From NCBI RefSeq assembly GCF_008087625.1, contig NZ_CP042997.1, positions 3,844,001 through 3,908,000 on the forward strand: DNA of 64,000 nt, in the 5' to 3' direction. The stretch is from Aquisphaera giovannonii. Lineage in GTDB: Bacteria > Planctomycetota > Planctomycetia > Isosphaerales > Isosphaeraceae. Position numbers and translations under genes: made by a program. The first letter of the stretch is position 1; each line of letters starts with the position of its first letter. Below are positions 19,201 to 28,492 of this stretch, one piece after another. The notes below the pieces were generated by a model. The model was given only the letters and a program-made list of their open reading frames with translations. It was not told where the DNA came from and ran no database searches.

Positions 19201-20346
19201 TCAACGGCGATCGATTTCCGACACGCCGCGGTGAGTCGGGCCGATGTATCGCCCCCGGGGGCGGAGCAGGCGATTGTGATCGATCTGCTCGATCGCATGC
19301 GCCGCCCATCCCGCCACCCTCGCCATGGCGAAGATCGGGGTATAGAGGCGTAGGGGGATGCCCAGGTAGTGGTAGAGCCGGGCGCTGGGCCAGTCCACGT
19401 TCGGCGGCAGCCCTTTCCGCCCGACCGCCACCTCGATCGGCTCCGCGATCCGCTCCCATCTGTCGTCCCCCTTCTCGGCGGCGATCTCGCGGCAATACTC
19501 CTTGAGGATCACCGCGCGGGGGTCGGACTTCTTGTAGACGCGATGGCCGAAGCCCATCAGCCGCTCGTGGCGGGCCAGGGCACCGGCGACCCAGGCCTCG
19601 GCCCGGCCCGGCGAGCCGACGGCCTCCAGGAGCTTCCACGCCTCCTCGTTGGCCCCGCCGTGGAGCGTCCCCTTGAGCGTGCCGACGGCCGCCACGATGC
19701 CGGAGTGGAGGTCCGAGAGGGTCGACACGGTGACCCTCGCCGCGAAGGTCGAGGCGTTCAGCTCGTGCTCGGCGTAGAGGACCAGGGACCCGTCGAACGC
19801 CCTCCTCATCGCTTCGGAAGGGACCTCGCCGGTGACCATCCGGAGGAAGTTCGCCGCGTGGCCGAGCCGATCGTCGGGCGGGATCGGCGCGAGCCCCGAG
19901 GCGAGCCGCTCGCGGTAGGCGATCGCCGTGGCCATCCGGGCGATGAGCCTCTCCGCCTTGCGGACGTTGGCCGCGTGGTCGGTCGCCGCCGCGTCCCGGT
20001 CGGGGTCGTCGTGGGCCAGGAGGCTGACCGAGGTCCTCAGGACGTCCATGGGGCTCGCCGAGCCCGGGAGCTCGCCCAGCACCCGGATCAGCGGCCCCGG
20101 CAGATCCCGGGCGGCTCGCAGACGTTCGTTGAAGTCCCCGAGTTGCAGCCGTGTTGGGAGGTCCCCGTGCAGGAGGAGGAAGGCCGCCTCCTCATACCCG
20201 ACGCGGCTCGCCAGGTCCTCGATCCGATAGCCACGGTACTCCAGGACGCCCGCCCCGTCCCGCTCGACGATGTTCGAGATCGCCGTCTGGCTGGATATGA
20301 CGCCTTCCAGCCCCGGATAATATCCATCCTGCGCAACGCCATTCAT
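19201..20346 (-). CDS. gltA: Citrate synthase (type I/II bacterial family)
   Basis: 381 residues, typical of the shorter Gram-positive/planctomycete-type citrate synthases. It condenses oxaloacetate with acetyl-CoA. Key residues are His229 (TLHGGANEE), His268 (MGFGHRVYKK) and Asp318 (NVDWPSA), plus His194 in YAEHELNAS. The frame extends far upstream, but the ATG at 20346 with GGGAG before it gives the normal N-terminus (IEDLASRVGYEEAAFLLL). A 2-methylcitrate synthase cannot be excluded by sequence alone; no prp genes are nearby. Confidence 0.93.
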   Translation of the reverse strand: MNGVAQDGYYPGLEGVISSQTAISNIVERDGAGVLEYRGYRIEDLASRVGYEEAAFLLLHGDLPTRLQLGDFNERLRAARDLPGPLIRVLGELPGSASPMDVLRTSVSLLAHDDPDRDAAATDHAANVRKAERLIARMATAIAYRERLASGLAPIPPDDRLGHAANFLRMVTGEVPSEAMRRAFDGSLVLYAEHELNASTFAARVTVSTLSDLHSGIVAAVGTLKGTLHGGANEEAWKLLEAVGSPGRAEAWVAGALARHERLMGFGHRVYKKSDPRAVILKEYCREIAAEKGDDRWERIAEPIEVAVGRKGLPPNVDWPSARLYHYLGIPLRLYTPIFAMARVAGWAAHAIEQIDHNRLLRPRGRYIGPTHRGVSEIDRR

Positions 20347-20371
20347 GCACCGACTCCCGCCGGGTCTCTCT

Positions 20372-20399
20372 ACAACATGTCGCACCGTCGCGATGTTGT
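20372..20399. promoter_or_regulatory. Possible operator upstream of citrate synthase
   Basis: ACAACAT - 14 bp - ATGTTGT, seven-base arms, 26-53 bp upstream of the citrate synthase ATG. The arms are AT-rich in a GC-rich genome and sit where a promoter is expected, so a dimeric regulator could bind. No regulator is identified. Confidence 0.3.
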
Positions 20400-20663
20400 G
20401 GTAACCCGAAAGTCCGAAGCAATGCAAGATTGGGGTGCAGGGCCGGGGAGGTGGCCGCGGAGTCGAACGCTCGAAGCCCCTGGCCGTTCGATCGCGGATC
20501 ATCGGGAGGGGGAGACGGGGCGGGGACCCCACCCGCCATCGAAGACGGGTGGGTCCCACGCCGACGTCACGTCCTGATCGAGCCCCACCTACGAGGTGAG
20601 TCGTCCACGCCTTCCGCCCAGAGATGCGCAGACGCCCGACAGGTCGTTTCCGTTGTGGTGAGG

Positions 20664-20682
20664 GGCCCCTCGCCGAGGGGCC
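20664..20682 (-). terminator. Hairpin downstream of the MarR-like regulator
   Basis: GGCCCCTC - gcc - GAGGGGCC, a perfect 8-bp stem 46 bp beyond the regulator stop codon. No U-tract follows on the minus strand, so it may mark the 3' end by blocking degradation or aid Rho-dependent termination. Confidence 0.45.
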
Positions 20683-20727
20683 GCACACCGGTGTTCTAGG
20701 CGGGTCCCAGCCATCGGGAAGGGGGCT

Positions 20728-21312
20728 TCAAGATTCGTCGCCTGAATCCTCGCCCGGCCCCGGGGGGTCGCCCGCGAGGAGGTTGGCCAGCTCCTCCGTC
20801 TCCGCGGATTCGAGCGCGAGCAGGCGGAGGGCCAGGGCGTCGATGAGCCCGAAGAATCGTCGCAGCGACTCCACGCGGGCCTTGAGATCGGCGAGTTGCG
20901 GCTGGCCCTCGGCGCGGGTGCAGATCTCGTCCAGGACGTTGAGCGTGGGCTCGAGCTCGCGGCGCTTGCGTTCCTTCAGGATGCGGCGGAAGAGCGTCCA
21001 GACGTCGCCCTCCGCCCGGTAGAGCTCCCGCCGCTCCCCCTGGCGGTGCAGCCGGCGGACGACCCCCCACGCCATCAGCTCGCGGAGGTTCATGCTGACG
21101 TTCCCGCGGGAGATCCGCAGCCGATCGCGCAGGTCCTCCGCGGTCCAATCGCCGCCGGTGATGTACAGCAGCGCGAAGAGCTCGCCCATCGTGGGGTTGA
21201 TGCCCCAGGCCCGCGCCATCATCCCCCAGTGCTCGACGAATGGCCGCACGACCGCCGACTGGGGGTCGGATGGATCCGATGGCGAGTTGGGGAGGTCGAT
21301 GAAATCATTCAT
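20728..21312 (-). CDS. GbsR/MarR-family winged-helix transcriptional regulator
   Basis: 194 residues. The N-terminal half is a winged helix (GELFALLYITGGDWTAEDL, LRISRGNVSMNLRELMAWGVVRRL with the recognition helix) as in GbsR-type proteins, followed by a helical dimerisation region (ERKRRELEPTLNVLDEI) and an acidic tail. Family members respond to osmolytes such as choline or regulate drug efflux, but no such target gene lies next to it. It is oriented towards citrate synthase (both minus strand), with about 380 bp and a hairpin between them, so co-transcription is unlikely. Confidence 0.82.
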   Translation of the reverse strand: MNDFIDLPNSPSDPSDPQSAVVRPFVEHWGMMARAWGINPTMGELFALLYITGGDWTAEDLRDRLRISRGNVSMNLRELMAWGVVRRLHRQGERRELYRAEGDVWTLFRRILKERKRRELEPTLNVLDEICTRAEGQPQLADLKARVESLRRFFGLIDALALRLLALESAETEELANLLAGDPPGPGEDSGDES

Positions 21313-21740
21313 AAAGACAAGCCCGCCCTCAGAATGTCACGATACCACCTCAGCCCCCGTTCACATAGCTAGATATATCCCCGGCGACCATCGCGTTGAT
21401 CCGCGACTCGCCACCATGTAAGCATAGATCGGGCGCTTCCGGCAGGGGAAATGCATGGGAGAGGGCCCTGAAGGTGGGCTCCGACCGCCGGGCGGCAATC
21501 CCCCGGCGCGCATGACGGGCCGACCCGCCGCGATCGCGATCAGGCCGCCCCCCGGGCCTGAGCGACCATGGTAACGCGAACCCTATCATCTGAGGGAAAA
21601 TATTAAAAGTTGCCGCGGAGATTGGGGTACAATGAAATGCATGCCCCTACCTCCCACTATACGCGTCGGGACATCGGGGGTTGCGGCCCGACGAGCGAGT
21701 GATGTTCGGGCGATTCCCACGTGATCCAGGAGTCTCTTCG
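21313..21740. other. Intergenic region, divergent
   Basis: 428 bp between the MarR-like regulator and the small ribbon-helix-helix gene. Contains AT-rich patches (around 21365-21375 and 21598-21610) and a TACAAT that could be a -10 element at about 21630, without a clear -35 at the right distance. No gene is seen. Confidence 0.45.
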
Positions 21741-21905
21741 ATGCCTGAGACCGTTGTTCATTTCCAGATTCGCATGCCTCCCGTCCTCCACGAGCAACTC
21801 GCGAGCTGGGCGAAGGAAGACAAGGCTTCCTTGAACGCCCTGATCGTCGGCCTCCTCGAGAAGGCCATCGAGCAGCATGAAAAGCTGGCACACGCTCGCG
21901 ACTAA
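21741..21905 (+). CDS. Small HicB/Arc-like ribbon-helix-helix protein
   Basis: 54 residues: a short strand (VVHFQIRMP) followed by two helices (VLHEQLASWAKEDKASLNALIVGLLEKAIEQH), the layout of Arc/CopG-type DNA-binding domains and the HicB-like antitoxin group. AGGAG lies 8-9 bases before the ATG, so this start is preferred over upstream ones. No toxin gene is adjacent on either side, so it is an orphan antitoxin or a stand-alone repressor. It lies about 170 bp upstream of tRNA-Asn. Confidence 0.72.
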   Translation: MPETVVHFQIRMPPVLHEQLASWAKEDKASLNALIVGLLEKAIEQHEKLAHARD

Positions 21906-22033
21906 CCCTGGCATGGCTGACCCGCGGCATGCTCGCGTCCAGCCATGCCGGGCGCGAGCATGCCGCGGGCTGCCGAGACTCGGCCCAGGGGCCTCCCCGG
22001 GCCGGCCGTGAAACCCTCCTGATACGATTGCCC

Positions 22034-22062
22034 TTGAGTCGACTCGCCATGGCGGCTAGACT
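22034..22062 (+). promoter_or_regulatory. Predicted promoter of tRNA-Asn
   Basis: TTGAGT - 17 bp - TAGACT, ending 12 bases before the tRNA 5' end. The spacing puts the transcription start just upstream of the mature tRNA. Confidence 0.55.
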
Positions 22063-22074
22063 CTTGGACGTATT

Positions 22075-22147
22075 TCCCCGATAGCTCAATCGGTAGAGCG
22101 AGCGGCTGTTAACCGCTAGGTTCAAGGTTCGAGTCCTTGTCGGGGAG
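22075..22147 (+). tRNA. trnN: tRNA-Asn (anticodon GUU)
   Basis: A 73-base cloverleaf. The acceptor arm TCCCCGA pairs fully with TCGGGGA, with discriminator G. The D-arm is GCTC...GAGC. The anticodon stem AGCGG/CCGCT closes a loop CTGTTAA with anticodon GTT. The T-arm CAAGG-TTCGAGT-CCTTG is canonical. The 3' CCA is not encoded. It is the only tRNA in the window. Confidence 0.97.
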
Positions 22148-22465
22148 CTCTGCGATCCGCCCACCTTCGGGCACCGCCAAGCCCGGCGGTGCCGGTACCT
22201 CTCCTTCCTCGGGTGTCCCAGCCCTCGAGAGCAGATCCTTCTCCGATCCGCGGATTGTCGGGCCCCAGGGCCGGGCGGACCTCGTCCGATTCTTCGGCTA
22301 TCCGAGGGATCGGACGATCGTTTCGGCACCCGGCCCTTCCTCTGATCCGGCCCTTCCCGGTAGATTCTCAGTCCCGCGTCGTCCCGACTCGGGGGCATCC
22401 GCGATGGCCCCGCGAGCTGGACGATTCGTGCGGCGGATTGATCCCTTTCCCGGGAGGAGATGACG
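22148..22465. other. Intergenic region between tRNA-Asn and yceI-like gene
   Basis: 318 bp, moderately GC-rich. No integrase, attachment-site repeat of the tRNA 3' end or gene is visible, so there is no sign of an integrated element at this tRNA within the window. Confidence 0.5.
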
Positions 22466-23038
22466 ATGACCGGACGGCGACTCCGAATCGCTCTGGCGTT
22501 GACGCTCGCGGCGACGGCCTCTGGCGCCGCCCTCGCGGCGGATAGCTATACGCTGGACCCGGCCCACACGGCGCTGACCTTCAAGGTCTCCCACCTCGGC
22601 CTGAGCTGGACCCACGGCCGGTTCAAGGACGTGACCGGGGCATTCGCGATCGACGCCTCCGACCCGTCGGCCTGCCGGTTCGAATTCGAGGCGAAGACGG
22701 AGAGCCTGGACACGGACAATGCCAAGCGAGACGAGCACCTGCACGGCCCGGACTTCTTCAACGCCAAGCAATTCCCGGCCATCCGCTTCAAGAGCACCTC
22801 GGTCAAGGTCGTCCAGGGGGGCTTCGAGGTGACCGGCGAGCTGACCCTCCACGGGGTGACGAAGCCCGTCGCGACGACCCTGATGGGCGGCAACACGGCC
22901 GAATTCCCGAAGGGGGTTCACCGCACCGGATACTCGGCCGAGTTCCAGATCAAGCGGAGCGAGTTCGGCATGGACAAGATGGTCGGCCCGATCGGGGACG
23001 ACGTCTTCGTGTCCCTGAGCTTCGAGGGGACGAGGTGA
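22466..23038 (+). CDS. YceI-family periplasmic lipid-binding protein
   Basis: 190 residues. Signal peptide in the first ~22 (RRLRIALALTLAATASGAALA), then one YceI domain: YTLDPAHTALTFKVSHLGLSWTHGRF and FFNAKQFPAIRFKST are family signatures. YceI proteins are lipocalin-like and bind polyisoprenoids in the periplasm. The second of two in-frame ATGs (22466) is chosen because GGAGG is about 7 bases before it and only 2 bases from the first. Followed closely by a membrane-protein gene (43 bp). Confidence 0.92.
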   Translation: MTGRRLRIALALTLAATASGAALAADSYTLDPAHTALTFKVSHLGLSWTHGRFKDVTGAFAIDASDPSACRFEFEAKTESLDTDNAKRDEHLHGPDFFNAKQFPAIRFKSTSVKVVQGGFEVTGELTLHGVTKPVATTLMGGNTAEFPKGVHRTGYSAEFQIKRSEFGMDKMVGPIGDDVFVSLSFEGTR

Positions 23039-23081
23039 TCCGGATCCGCCTCGTCCGACCCCGGGCGGAGGGGAGCACGCG

Positions 23082-24011
23082 ATGCCCGATCCGTACCTCC
23101 TGGCCGTGGCGGCCCTCGTCGCGGCGGCCCTCGCCGCGGTCGCCTCGTGGTCTCTCGGCCCGTCTCGCATCCCGGGCGGCGCGGCCGGCGTGGGGCTGGC
23201 GGTCCTCGCCGGGGCGTGGATCCTCCGACTCGGGCCGCGGATCCCGCCGCTGGAGGCGCTCGACCGCCTCCTGATCGTGCTCATCCCGGCCGCGGTCGCC
23301 TCCGAGGCGGCGGTGCGCAAGTGGCCCGCGGCGGGCTGGGTGCCGCGGCTCGCCGCGTCGGCGATGGCCGCGCCGGTGCTGGTCCACGGGTCGAGCTACG
23401 TCGCAGACCTCTCCGGCCCGGGGAGCCGGGAATGGGGCCTCGGGCATACGTCGGCCATCTACGCCGGGCTTGCGGGCATCCTCTTCCTCGCCCTGGAGGC
23501 CTCCGGCCGCCTGTCGGCCCGCGCCCCGCGGACGATGGCCGCGGCCCTGGCCGTCTCGGCCGCCGGCGCCGGCCTGACGCTGATGCTATCCGGCTATGCC
23601 ACGGGCGGTCAGCTCGGCGTCCCCCTGGCGGCGGCCGCGGCGGTCTTCGCGGTCCGCGGCGACGAGCGGGACTGCGCCGCCGTCCGGGTGGCGGTCATCG
23701 TCCTCTTCTCGCTCCTGGTCATCGGCGGATTGTTCGCGGGGTTGTCCGCCGCGAATGCGGCCCTTCTCCTCGCCGCGCCGCTGCTCTGCTGGGCGGGAGA
23801 ACTCCCCCGATTCCGGGGCCTCGGGCCCGGCGCGAAGTCGGCCGTGCGGCTCGCGCCGGCATCCCTGGCCGTGACGCTGGCGGTGCTCCTCGCCCTGCGG
23901 AAGTTTGAAGCGGATTCGTCCCGGGGATCGGACCGGTCCTGGGAAGCGGACGCGGGCATCTCCCTCCACCTCGGGGTTGGCCGCGGGGTCAATCCTCGGA
24001 GACGAGGATGA
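23082..24011 (+). CDS. Polytopic membrane protein of unknown function
   Basis: 309 residues, mostly Ala/Leu/Val, with about eight hydrophobic segments and a hydrophilic C-terminal tail after residue ~275. No family is recognised. It is 43 bp downstream of the YceI gene and may be co-transcribed. Its last 23 bases overlap the 3' end of the convergent glgX gene, so either the true stop is correct or the tail is a read-through. The hydrophobic core is convincing, the tail less so. Confidence 0.6.
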   Translation: MPDPYLLAVAALVAAALAAVASWSLGPSRIPGGAAGVGLAVLAGAWILRLGPRIPPLEALDRLLIVLIPAAVASEAAVRKWPAAGWVPRLAASAMAAPVLVHGSSYVADLSGPGSREWGLGHTSAIYAGLAGILFLALEASGRLSARAPRTMAAALAVSAAGAGLTLMLSGYATGGQLGVPLAAAAAVFAVRGDERDCAAVRVAVIVLFSLLVIGGLFAGLSAANAALLLAAPLLCWAGELPRFRGLGPGAKSAVRLAPASLAVTLAVLLALRKFEADSSRGSDRSWEADAGISLHLGVGRGVNPRRRG

Positions 24012-26103
24012 TCATGGCCCGGGCGGGCACTTCATAGGAATGCCGCACGGCGACGGGCGGCCCCTGGCCGAGTTCCTCGATGTCGTGGGGGCAGGGGAGG
24101 GAGGTATCGACGGCTCGTCGCCAGCGGCGGCCGGACGGCGAGGCCGGGATCTGGAAGGTGATCGGCTCGTCCCCCCCGTTCATGGCCACGTAGATGTCCT
24201 GGTCCAGGATCCCCGGGCGGTCGCAGCGGCGGCCGTCCAGGGCGAAGGCCAACGCCCGGCTCGCGGGCCCGAAGTCCGGCTGGGCCGGCTCGACGCCGTG
24301 CCACAGGATCCCGGGCGTATTCCCCCCGGCCCCGCCCCCGAAGAAGGCGCGCCGGCGGAGCGAGGGATGGGCCTTCCGGAACGCGATCATCCCCCTCAGG
24401 AAGCGGAGGAAGTCGGAGTTCCGCTCGCGGAGCGACCAGTCGATCCAGCTCGTCCGGTTGTCCTGGCACCAGGCGTTGTTGTTGCCCCCCTGGGTGCGGA
24501 GGAACTCGTCGCCGCCCACGATCATCGGCACGCCCTGGGAGACGAGCAGCGTCGCCATCAGGTTCCTCACCTGCCGGGCGCGGAGGGCGAGGATCGCGGG
24601 GTCGTCCGTGGGCCCCTCGAAGCCGCAATTCCAGCTCCAGTTCGAGTCGCTGCCGTCGCGGTTCCCCTCGCCGTTGGCCTCGTTGTGCTTGACGTCGTAG
24701 CTCACCAGGTCGTTCAGCGTGAAGCCGTCGTGGCAGCAGATGAAGTTGATGGAGTGGAGGGGCCCCCGCCCCGCGAACAGGTCGTCGCTGCCGCAGATCC
24801 GGGTGGCCAGGGCGGAGGTGAGGCCGGCCTCCCCGCGCCAGAAGCGGCGGACGTCGTCGCGGTAGCGGCCGTTCCAGTCGGCCCAGCGCTCGCCGCCCGG
24901 GAACGTCCCCACCTGGTAGAGCCCGGCCGCGTCCCACGGCTCGGCGATCAGCTTGGTGCCGTAGAGGAGCGAGTCCTCCGAGATCCGGTTGACCGCCGGC
25001 GGGTTGACGACGACGTTGCCCCGCCGGTCGCGGCCGAAGACCGACGCGAGGTCGAACCGGAACCCGTCCACCCCGGCCTCCGCGACCCAGCTCCGGAGGC
25101 AGGCGACGATGTAGTCGCGGACGACCGGGTGGTCGCTGTTGAAGGTGTTGCCGCAGCCCGAGTAGTTCAGGTACCGGCCCCGGGCGTCGAGCATGTAATA
25201 GAGCGCATTGTCGAGCCCCCGGAAGTTATAGGTCGGCCCCGAGTCGCCCCCCTCGGCGGTGTGGTTGAACACGATGTCGAGGATGACCTCGATGCCCCGC
25301 CCATGGAAGGCGTCCACCATGCCGCAGAATTCGTCCCAGGGCTCCGATCGCTCCGGGCTGAGCGCATAGGCCGCCTTGGGCGCCCCGAACGAGATCGGGT
25401 TGTAGCCCCAGTAGTTCTTCAGCCTCTCCCCGGTGAGCGGGTTGACGAAGGGGCAGTCGTTCTCGTCGAACTCGTCCACCGGGAGCAGCTCCACCGCCGT
25501 GACGCCGAGCCATTCCAGGTAATCGATCTTCTCCGCCAGACCCGCGTAGGTCCCGGGATGCCTGACCCCGGACGTCCCGTCGATCGTGTAGCCGCGGACG
25601 TGCAGCTCGTAGATGATCGTGTCCTCGAGCGGGACGCGAGGATTGAGGACCCCGCCCCGTTCCATCATCGCCTCGTTGAGCAGGCTCCGCCGCGGCGGGT
25701 TCCCGTCCCGGCCCCAGGGCCGGCCGCACGAGAGGGCCCGCGCGTTCGGGTCGAGCAGGACCTTGGCCGGGTCGAAGCGGTGGCCGTCGCCGACGGGCCC
25801 GTCGATCCGGTATCCGTAGCAGAACTCCTCGGGCAGGCCGCTCACGCGGACGTGCCAGTGGTCGCCGGTCCGGTTGTACCGCTCGTCGAGCGGGATCTCG
25901 GCGAGGACCTCGTCGCCGCAGGGCTCCGAGAGGACCAGCCACACGGCCGTCCCGTGCCGGCAGATCAGCACGAAGTTCACGCCGTTGGGCATGAGGGACG
26001 CCCCCAGGGGGAGCGGATTGCCCCGGCCGACCGTCAGGATCCGGTCTCCGTAACTGTATTCGGTGCGGAAGGCAGGCCGCATCGCCGTGTGTGCCTCGGG
26101 CAT
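23989..26103 (-). CDS. glgX: Glycogen debranching enzyme GlgX (GH13, isoamylase type)
   Basis: 704 residues. It hydrolyses alpha-1,6 branch linkages of glycogen or limit dextrin in the cytosol. It has an N-terminal CBM48-type beta domain (about 1-150) and a GH13 barrel. Catalytic residues are Asp in VDGFRFDLAS (nucleophile), Glu in LIAEPWD (acid/base) and Asp in CCHDGFTLNDLVSY. GNNNAWCQDN and the GYNPISFGAP segment are GlgX/TreX-like. Other glg genes are absent from the window, so glycogen genes are dispersed. The ATG at 26103 lacks a strong RBS; an alternative ATG lies 21 bases inside. Confidence 0.95.
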   Translation of the reverse strand: MPEAHTAMRPAFRTEYSYGDRILTVGRGNPLPLGASLMPNGVNFVLICRHGTAVWLVLSEPCGDEVLAEIPLDERYNRTGDHWHVRVSGLPEEFCYGYRIDGPVGDGHRFDPAKVLLDPNARALSCGRPWGRDGNPPRRSLLNEAMMERGGVLNPRVPLEDTIIYELHVRGYTIDGTSGVRHPGTYAGLAEKIDYLEWLGVTAVELLPVDEFDENDCPFVNPLTGERLKNYWGYNPISFGAPKAAYALSPERSEPWDEFCGMVDAFHGRGIEVILDIVFNHTAEGGDSGPTYNFRGLDNALYYMLDARGRYLNYSGCGNTFNSDHPVVRDYIVACLRSWVAEAGVDGFRFDLASVFGRDRRGNVVVNPPAVNRISEDSLLYGTKLIAEPWDAAGLYQVGTFPGGERWADWNGRYRDDVRRFWRGEAGLTSALATRICGSDDLFAGRGPLHSINFICCHDGFTLNDLVSYDVKHNEANGEGNRDGSDSNWSWNCGFEGPTDDPAILALRARQVRNLMATLLVSQGVPMIVGGDEFLRTQGGNNNAWCQDNRTSWIDWSLRERNSDFLRFLRGMIAFRKAHPSLRRRAFFGGGAGGNTPGILWHGVEPAQPDFGPASRALAFALDGRRCDRPGILDQDIYVAMNGGDEPITFQIPASPSGRRWRRAVDTSLPCPHDIEELGQGPPVAVRHSYEVPARAMIILVSED

Positions 26104-26188
26104 GTCACGCCGCCGGGTCGCCGGCTGTCAGGGTGCCAAGAAGAGGGCCGCCCCGGGCGCCCTCGACGCGCCCGGGGCGGCCCGGCCG

Positions 26189-28252
26189 TCACCAGATCTT
26201 CACGCGTCGCTCGGGGGCGAGCCACAGCTTGTCGCCCTCCTTCACGCCGAACGCGGCGTAGAACTCGGGCAGGTTGCGGAGCACGCCGTTGCAGCGGAAC
26301 TCGGCCGGCGAGTGGGGATCGGTCGCGAGCCTCCGGGCCAGCTCGGCGTCGCGGAACTTGGCCCGCCAGATCTGCGCCCAGCCCGTGAAGAATCGCTGGT
26401 CGCCGGTCAGGCCGTCGATCACCGGGGCCTCCTCGCCCTTCAGCGACTTCCTGTAGGCCTGATGGGCGATCGAGAGGCCGCCCAGGTCCCCGATGTTCTC
26501 GCCGATCGTCAGCGCGCCGTTGACCTTCTGGCCGGGGAGCTGGGCGGGCTCGAATTCGCCGTACTGCTCGATCAGCTTCTTCGTCCGCCCCTCGAACTGC
26601 TCCCGGTCGGCGTCGGTCCACCAGCTGACCATGTTGCCGTCGCCGTCCGACTTGGAGCCCTGGTCGTCGAACCCGTGCCCGATCTCGTGGCCGATCACCG
26701 CGCCGATGCCGCCGTAATTCACGGCGTCGTCGGCATCCATGCTGAAGAACGGCGGCTGGAGGATGGCCGCCGGGAAGACGATCTCGTTCATGCCGGAACT
26801 GTAGTACGCGTTCACCGTCTGCGGCGTCATCATCCACTCGTCGCGATCGACGGGCTTGCCGAGCTTGGCGAGGTTCCTGGCGTTCTCGAAGGCCGCCGCC
26901 CTTCGAACGTTCCCGACGAGGTCATCCCGGCGGATCTCCAGCGAGGAGTAGTCCCGCCACCGGTCCGGATACCCGATCTTGGGGCGGAACTTGGCGAGCT
27001 TATCGAGGGCCTTCGCCCGCGTCTCCGGCCCCATCCACTCGAGCTTCGAGATGTCCTCGCGGTAGGCCTCGATCAGGTTGGCCACCAGCTCCTTCATCCG
27101 CTCCTTGGCCGCGGGGGGGAAGTTGCGGGCGACGTAGAGTTTGCCCACGGCCTCGCCCAGCGCGCCGCCCACCAGGGCGACGCCCCGCTTCCACCGGGGG
27201 CGATTCTCCGGGGCGCCGGTGAGCACCCGCCCGGAGAAGGCGAAGTTCTCCTCCACGAACGGCCTGCTCAGGAAGGGGGCGGAATCGTGGATGACCTGCC
27301 ACTTCAGCCAGGCCTTCCAGCGGTCCAGGGGGGCCTCCCGGATCAGGGAGGAGGCGGCGGTCAGGAAGTCCGGCTGGCGGACGACGACCTCGGTCACCAG
27401 ATCATCCGGCGCCCCGGCGGCCTTCAGCCAGTCCGGCCAGTCGATCCCCGGCGCCAGCGAGGCGAGCTCCCGGCGATCCTTCTTGTTGTAGGAGAGCGTG
27501 CGATCGCGGCTCTTCACCCGGTCCCAGTGATGGGCCGCCAGCTCGGTCTCCAGGGCCATCACCCCCCTCGCCGCCTCGGCGGGGCTCGGCACCCCGGCGA
27601 GGGAGAGCATCTTCTCGACGTGGGCGAGGAACTTCTCCCGGATCGGCCTGAACTTCCCTTCGCGGTAGTATGCCTCGTCGGGCAGGCTGATGCCCCCCTG
27701 GGAAAGATTCAGGATGTACCGGTCGGACTTCTTGTCGTCCGTGCGGACGGAGATCCCGAAGAACCCGCCCACGCCCTCGCGCTGGAGGGCGGCCACCCGG
27801 CGGAGCAGGGAGGGCCGGTCCGTCACCGCATCGACGGCGGCGAGGTCCGCCCGGAGGGGCTCGATCCCGAGCCGATCGGCCCGCTCCTCGTCGAGGAAGC
27901 TCTCGTAGAGGTCGCCGATCTTGCGGAGCTCCGAGCCGGCCGGCGCGTCGGACTTCCTCGCCTCCTCGATGATCGAACGGAGCTCGGCCTCGGACTTCTC
28001 GAGGAGCTGCACGAACGACCCGTACATCGGGCGATCGGGAGGGATCTCGGTCCGCCGGATCCAGGCGCCGTTGACGTGCCGGAAGAAGTCGTCCTGGGCG
28101 CGCACGGAGGCGTCGATCCCGTCGGCGGTGATCCCGGATCGTCGTCCCTCAACACGGCCCGGCTCGTCGGCTCCCGCGCGTCGAACCGCGCGAGTACCGG
28201 CCAGGATTCCCGCCACGATCAGGGCCGCAAGGATAATCCGCTTCGTATTCAT
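26189..28252 (-). CDS. M13-family (neprilysin/PepO-like) zinc metallopeptidase
   Basis: 687 residues: N-terminal signal sequence or anchor (KRIILAALIVAGILAG), then the M13 N-domain (VRAQDDFFRHVNGAWI) and catalytic domain with IGHEIGHGFDDQG (about residue 520) and ENIGDLGG, which supplies the third zinc ligand. VNAYYSSGMNEIVFPAAILQPPFF is a family signature, and the C-terminal Trp (RRVKIW) is typical. It probably degrades peptides outside the cytoplasm. GGGGAG precedes the ATG at 28252; the longer frame upstream reads as Arg/Gly-rich nonsense. Confidence 0.94.
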   Translation of the reverse strand: MNTKRIILAALIVAGILAGTRAVRRAGADEPGRVEGRRSGITADGIDASVRAQDDFFRHVNGAWIRRTEIPPDRPMYGSFVQLLEKSEAELRSIIEEARKSDAPAGSELRKIGDLYESFLDEERADRLGIEPLRADLAAVDAVTDRPSLLRRVAALQREGVGGFFGISVRTDDKKSDRYILNLSQGGISLPDEAYYREGKFRPIREKFLAHVEKMLSLAGVPSPAEAARGVMALETELAAHHWDRVKSRDRTLSYNKKDRRELASLAPGIDWPDWLKAAGAPDDLVTEVVVRQPDFLTAASSLIREAPLDRWKAWLKWQVIHDSAPFLSRPFVEENFAFSGRVLTGAPENRPRWKRGVALVGGALGEAVGKLYVARNFPPAAKERMKELVANLIEAYREDISKLEWMGPETRAKALDKLAKFRPKIGYPDRWRDYSSLEIRRDDLVGNVRRAAAFENARNLAKLGKPVDRDEWMMTPQTVNAYYSSGMNEIVFPAAILQPPFFSMDADDAVNYGGIGAVIGHEIGHGFDDQGSKSDGDGNMVSWWTDADREQFEGRTKKLIEQYGEFEPAQLPGQKVNGALTIGENIGDLGGLSIAHQAYRKSLKGEEAPVIDGLTGDQRFFTGWAQIWRAKFRDAELARRLATDPHSPAEFRCNGVLRNLPEFYAAFGVKEGDKLWLAPERRVKIW

Positions 28253-28492
28253 CTCGGCTCCCCATCGAGTTGCACGATATCCCGACCACGCGGACGAGCG
28301 ATCGGGGCCGGGCCGGGGGCCGCCCGTCGCGGTGCGACCAGCTCCCCGGACAAGGCCCCTCCGGACGGCCGACCCTGTCTCCTTCAAGCCCTCGATCCCT
28401 CGGATGCACGGATGGCCCCGGCCGCGGCCGCCGTCGGGCCGCCTTTCGACACGATTGCCATGGATCGACTCGGGACGATCGGCCCGTCGCCC

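Larger units (their letters stand above)
20347..20727. other. Intergenic region with an inverted repeat and a hairpin
   Basis: Lies between the start of citrate synthase and the end of the MarR-like regulator, both on the minus strand. It contains the inverted repeat at 20372-20399 and the hairpin at 20664-20682. It should hold the citrate synthase promoter, but I cannot assign hexamers. No gene is seen. Confidence 0.5.

Noticed and set aside
22148-22465. Integrated element at tRNA-Asn
   Set aside because: No integrase and no repeat of the tRNA 3' end found in the window.
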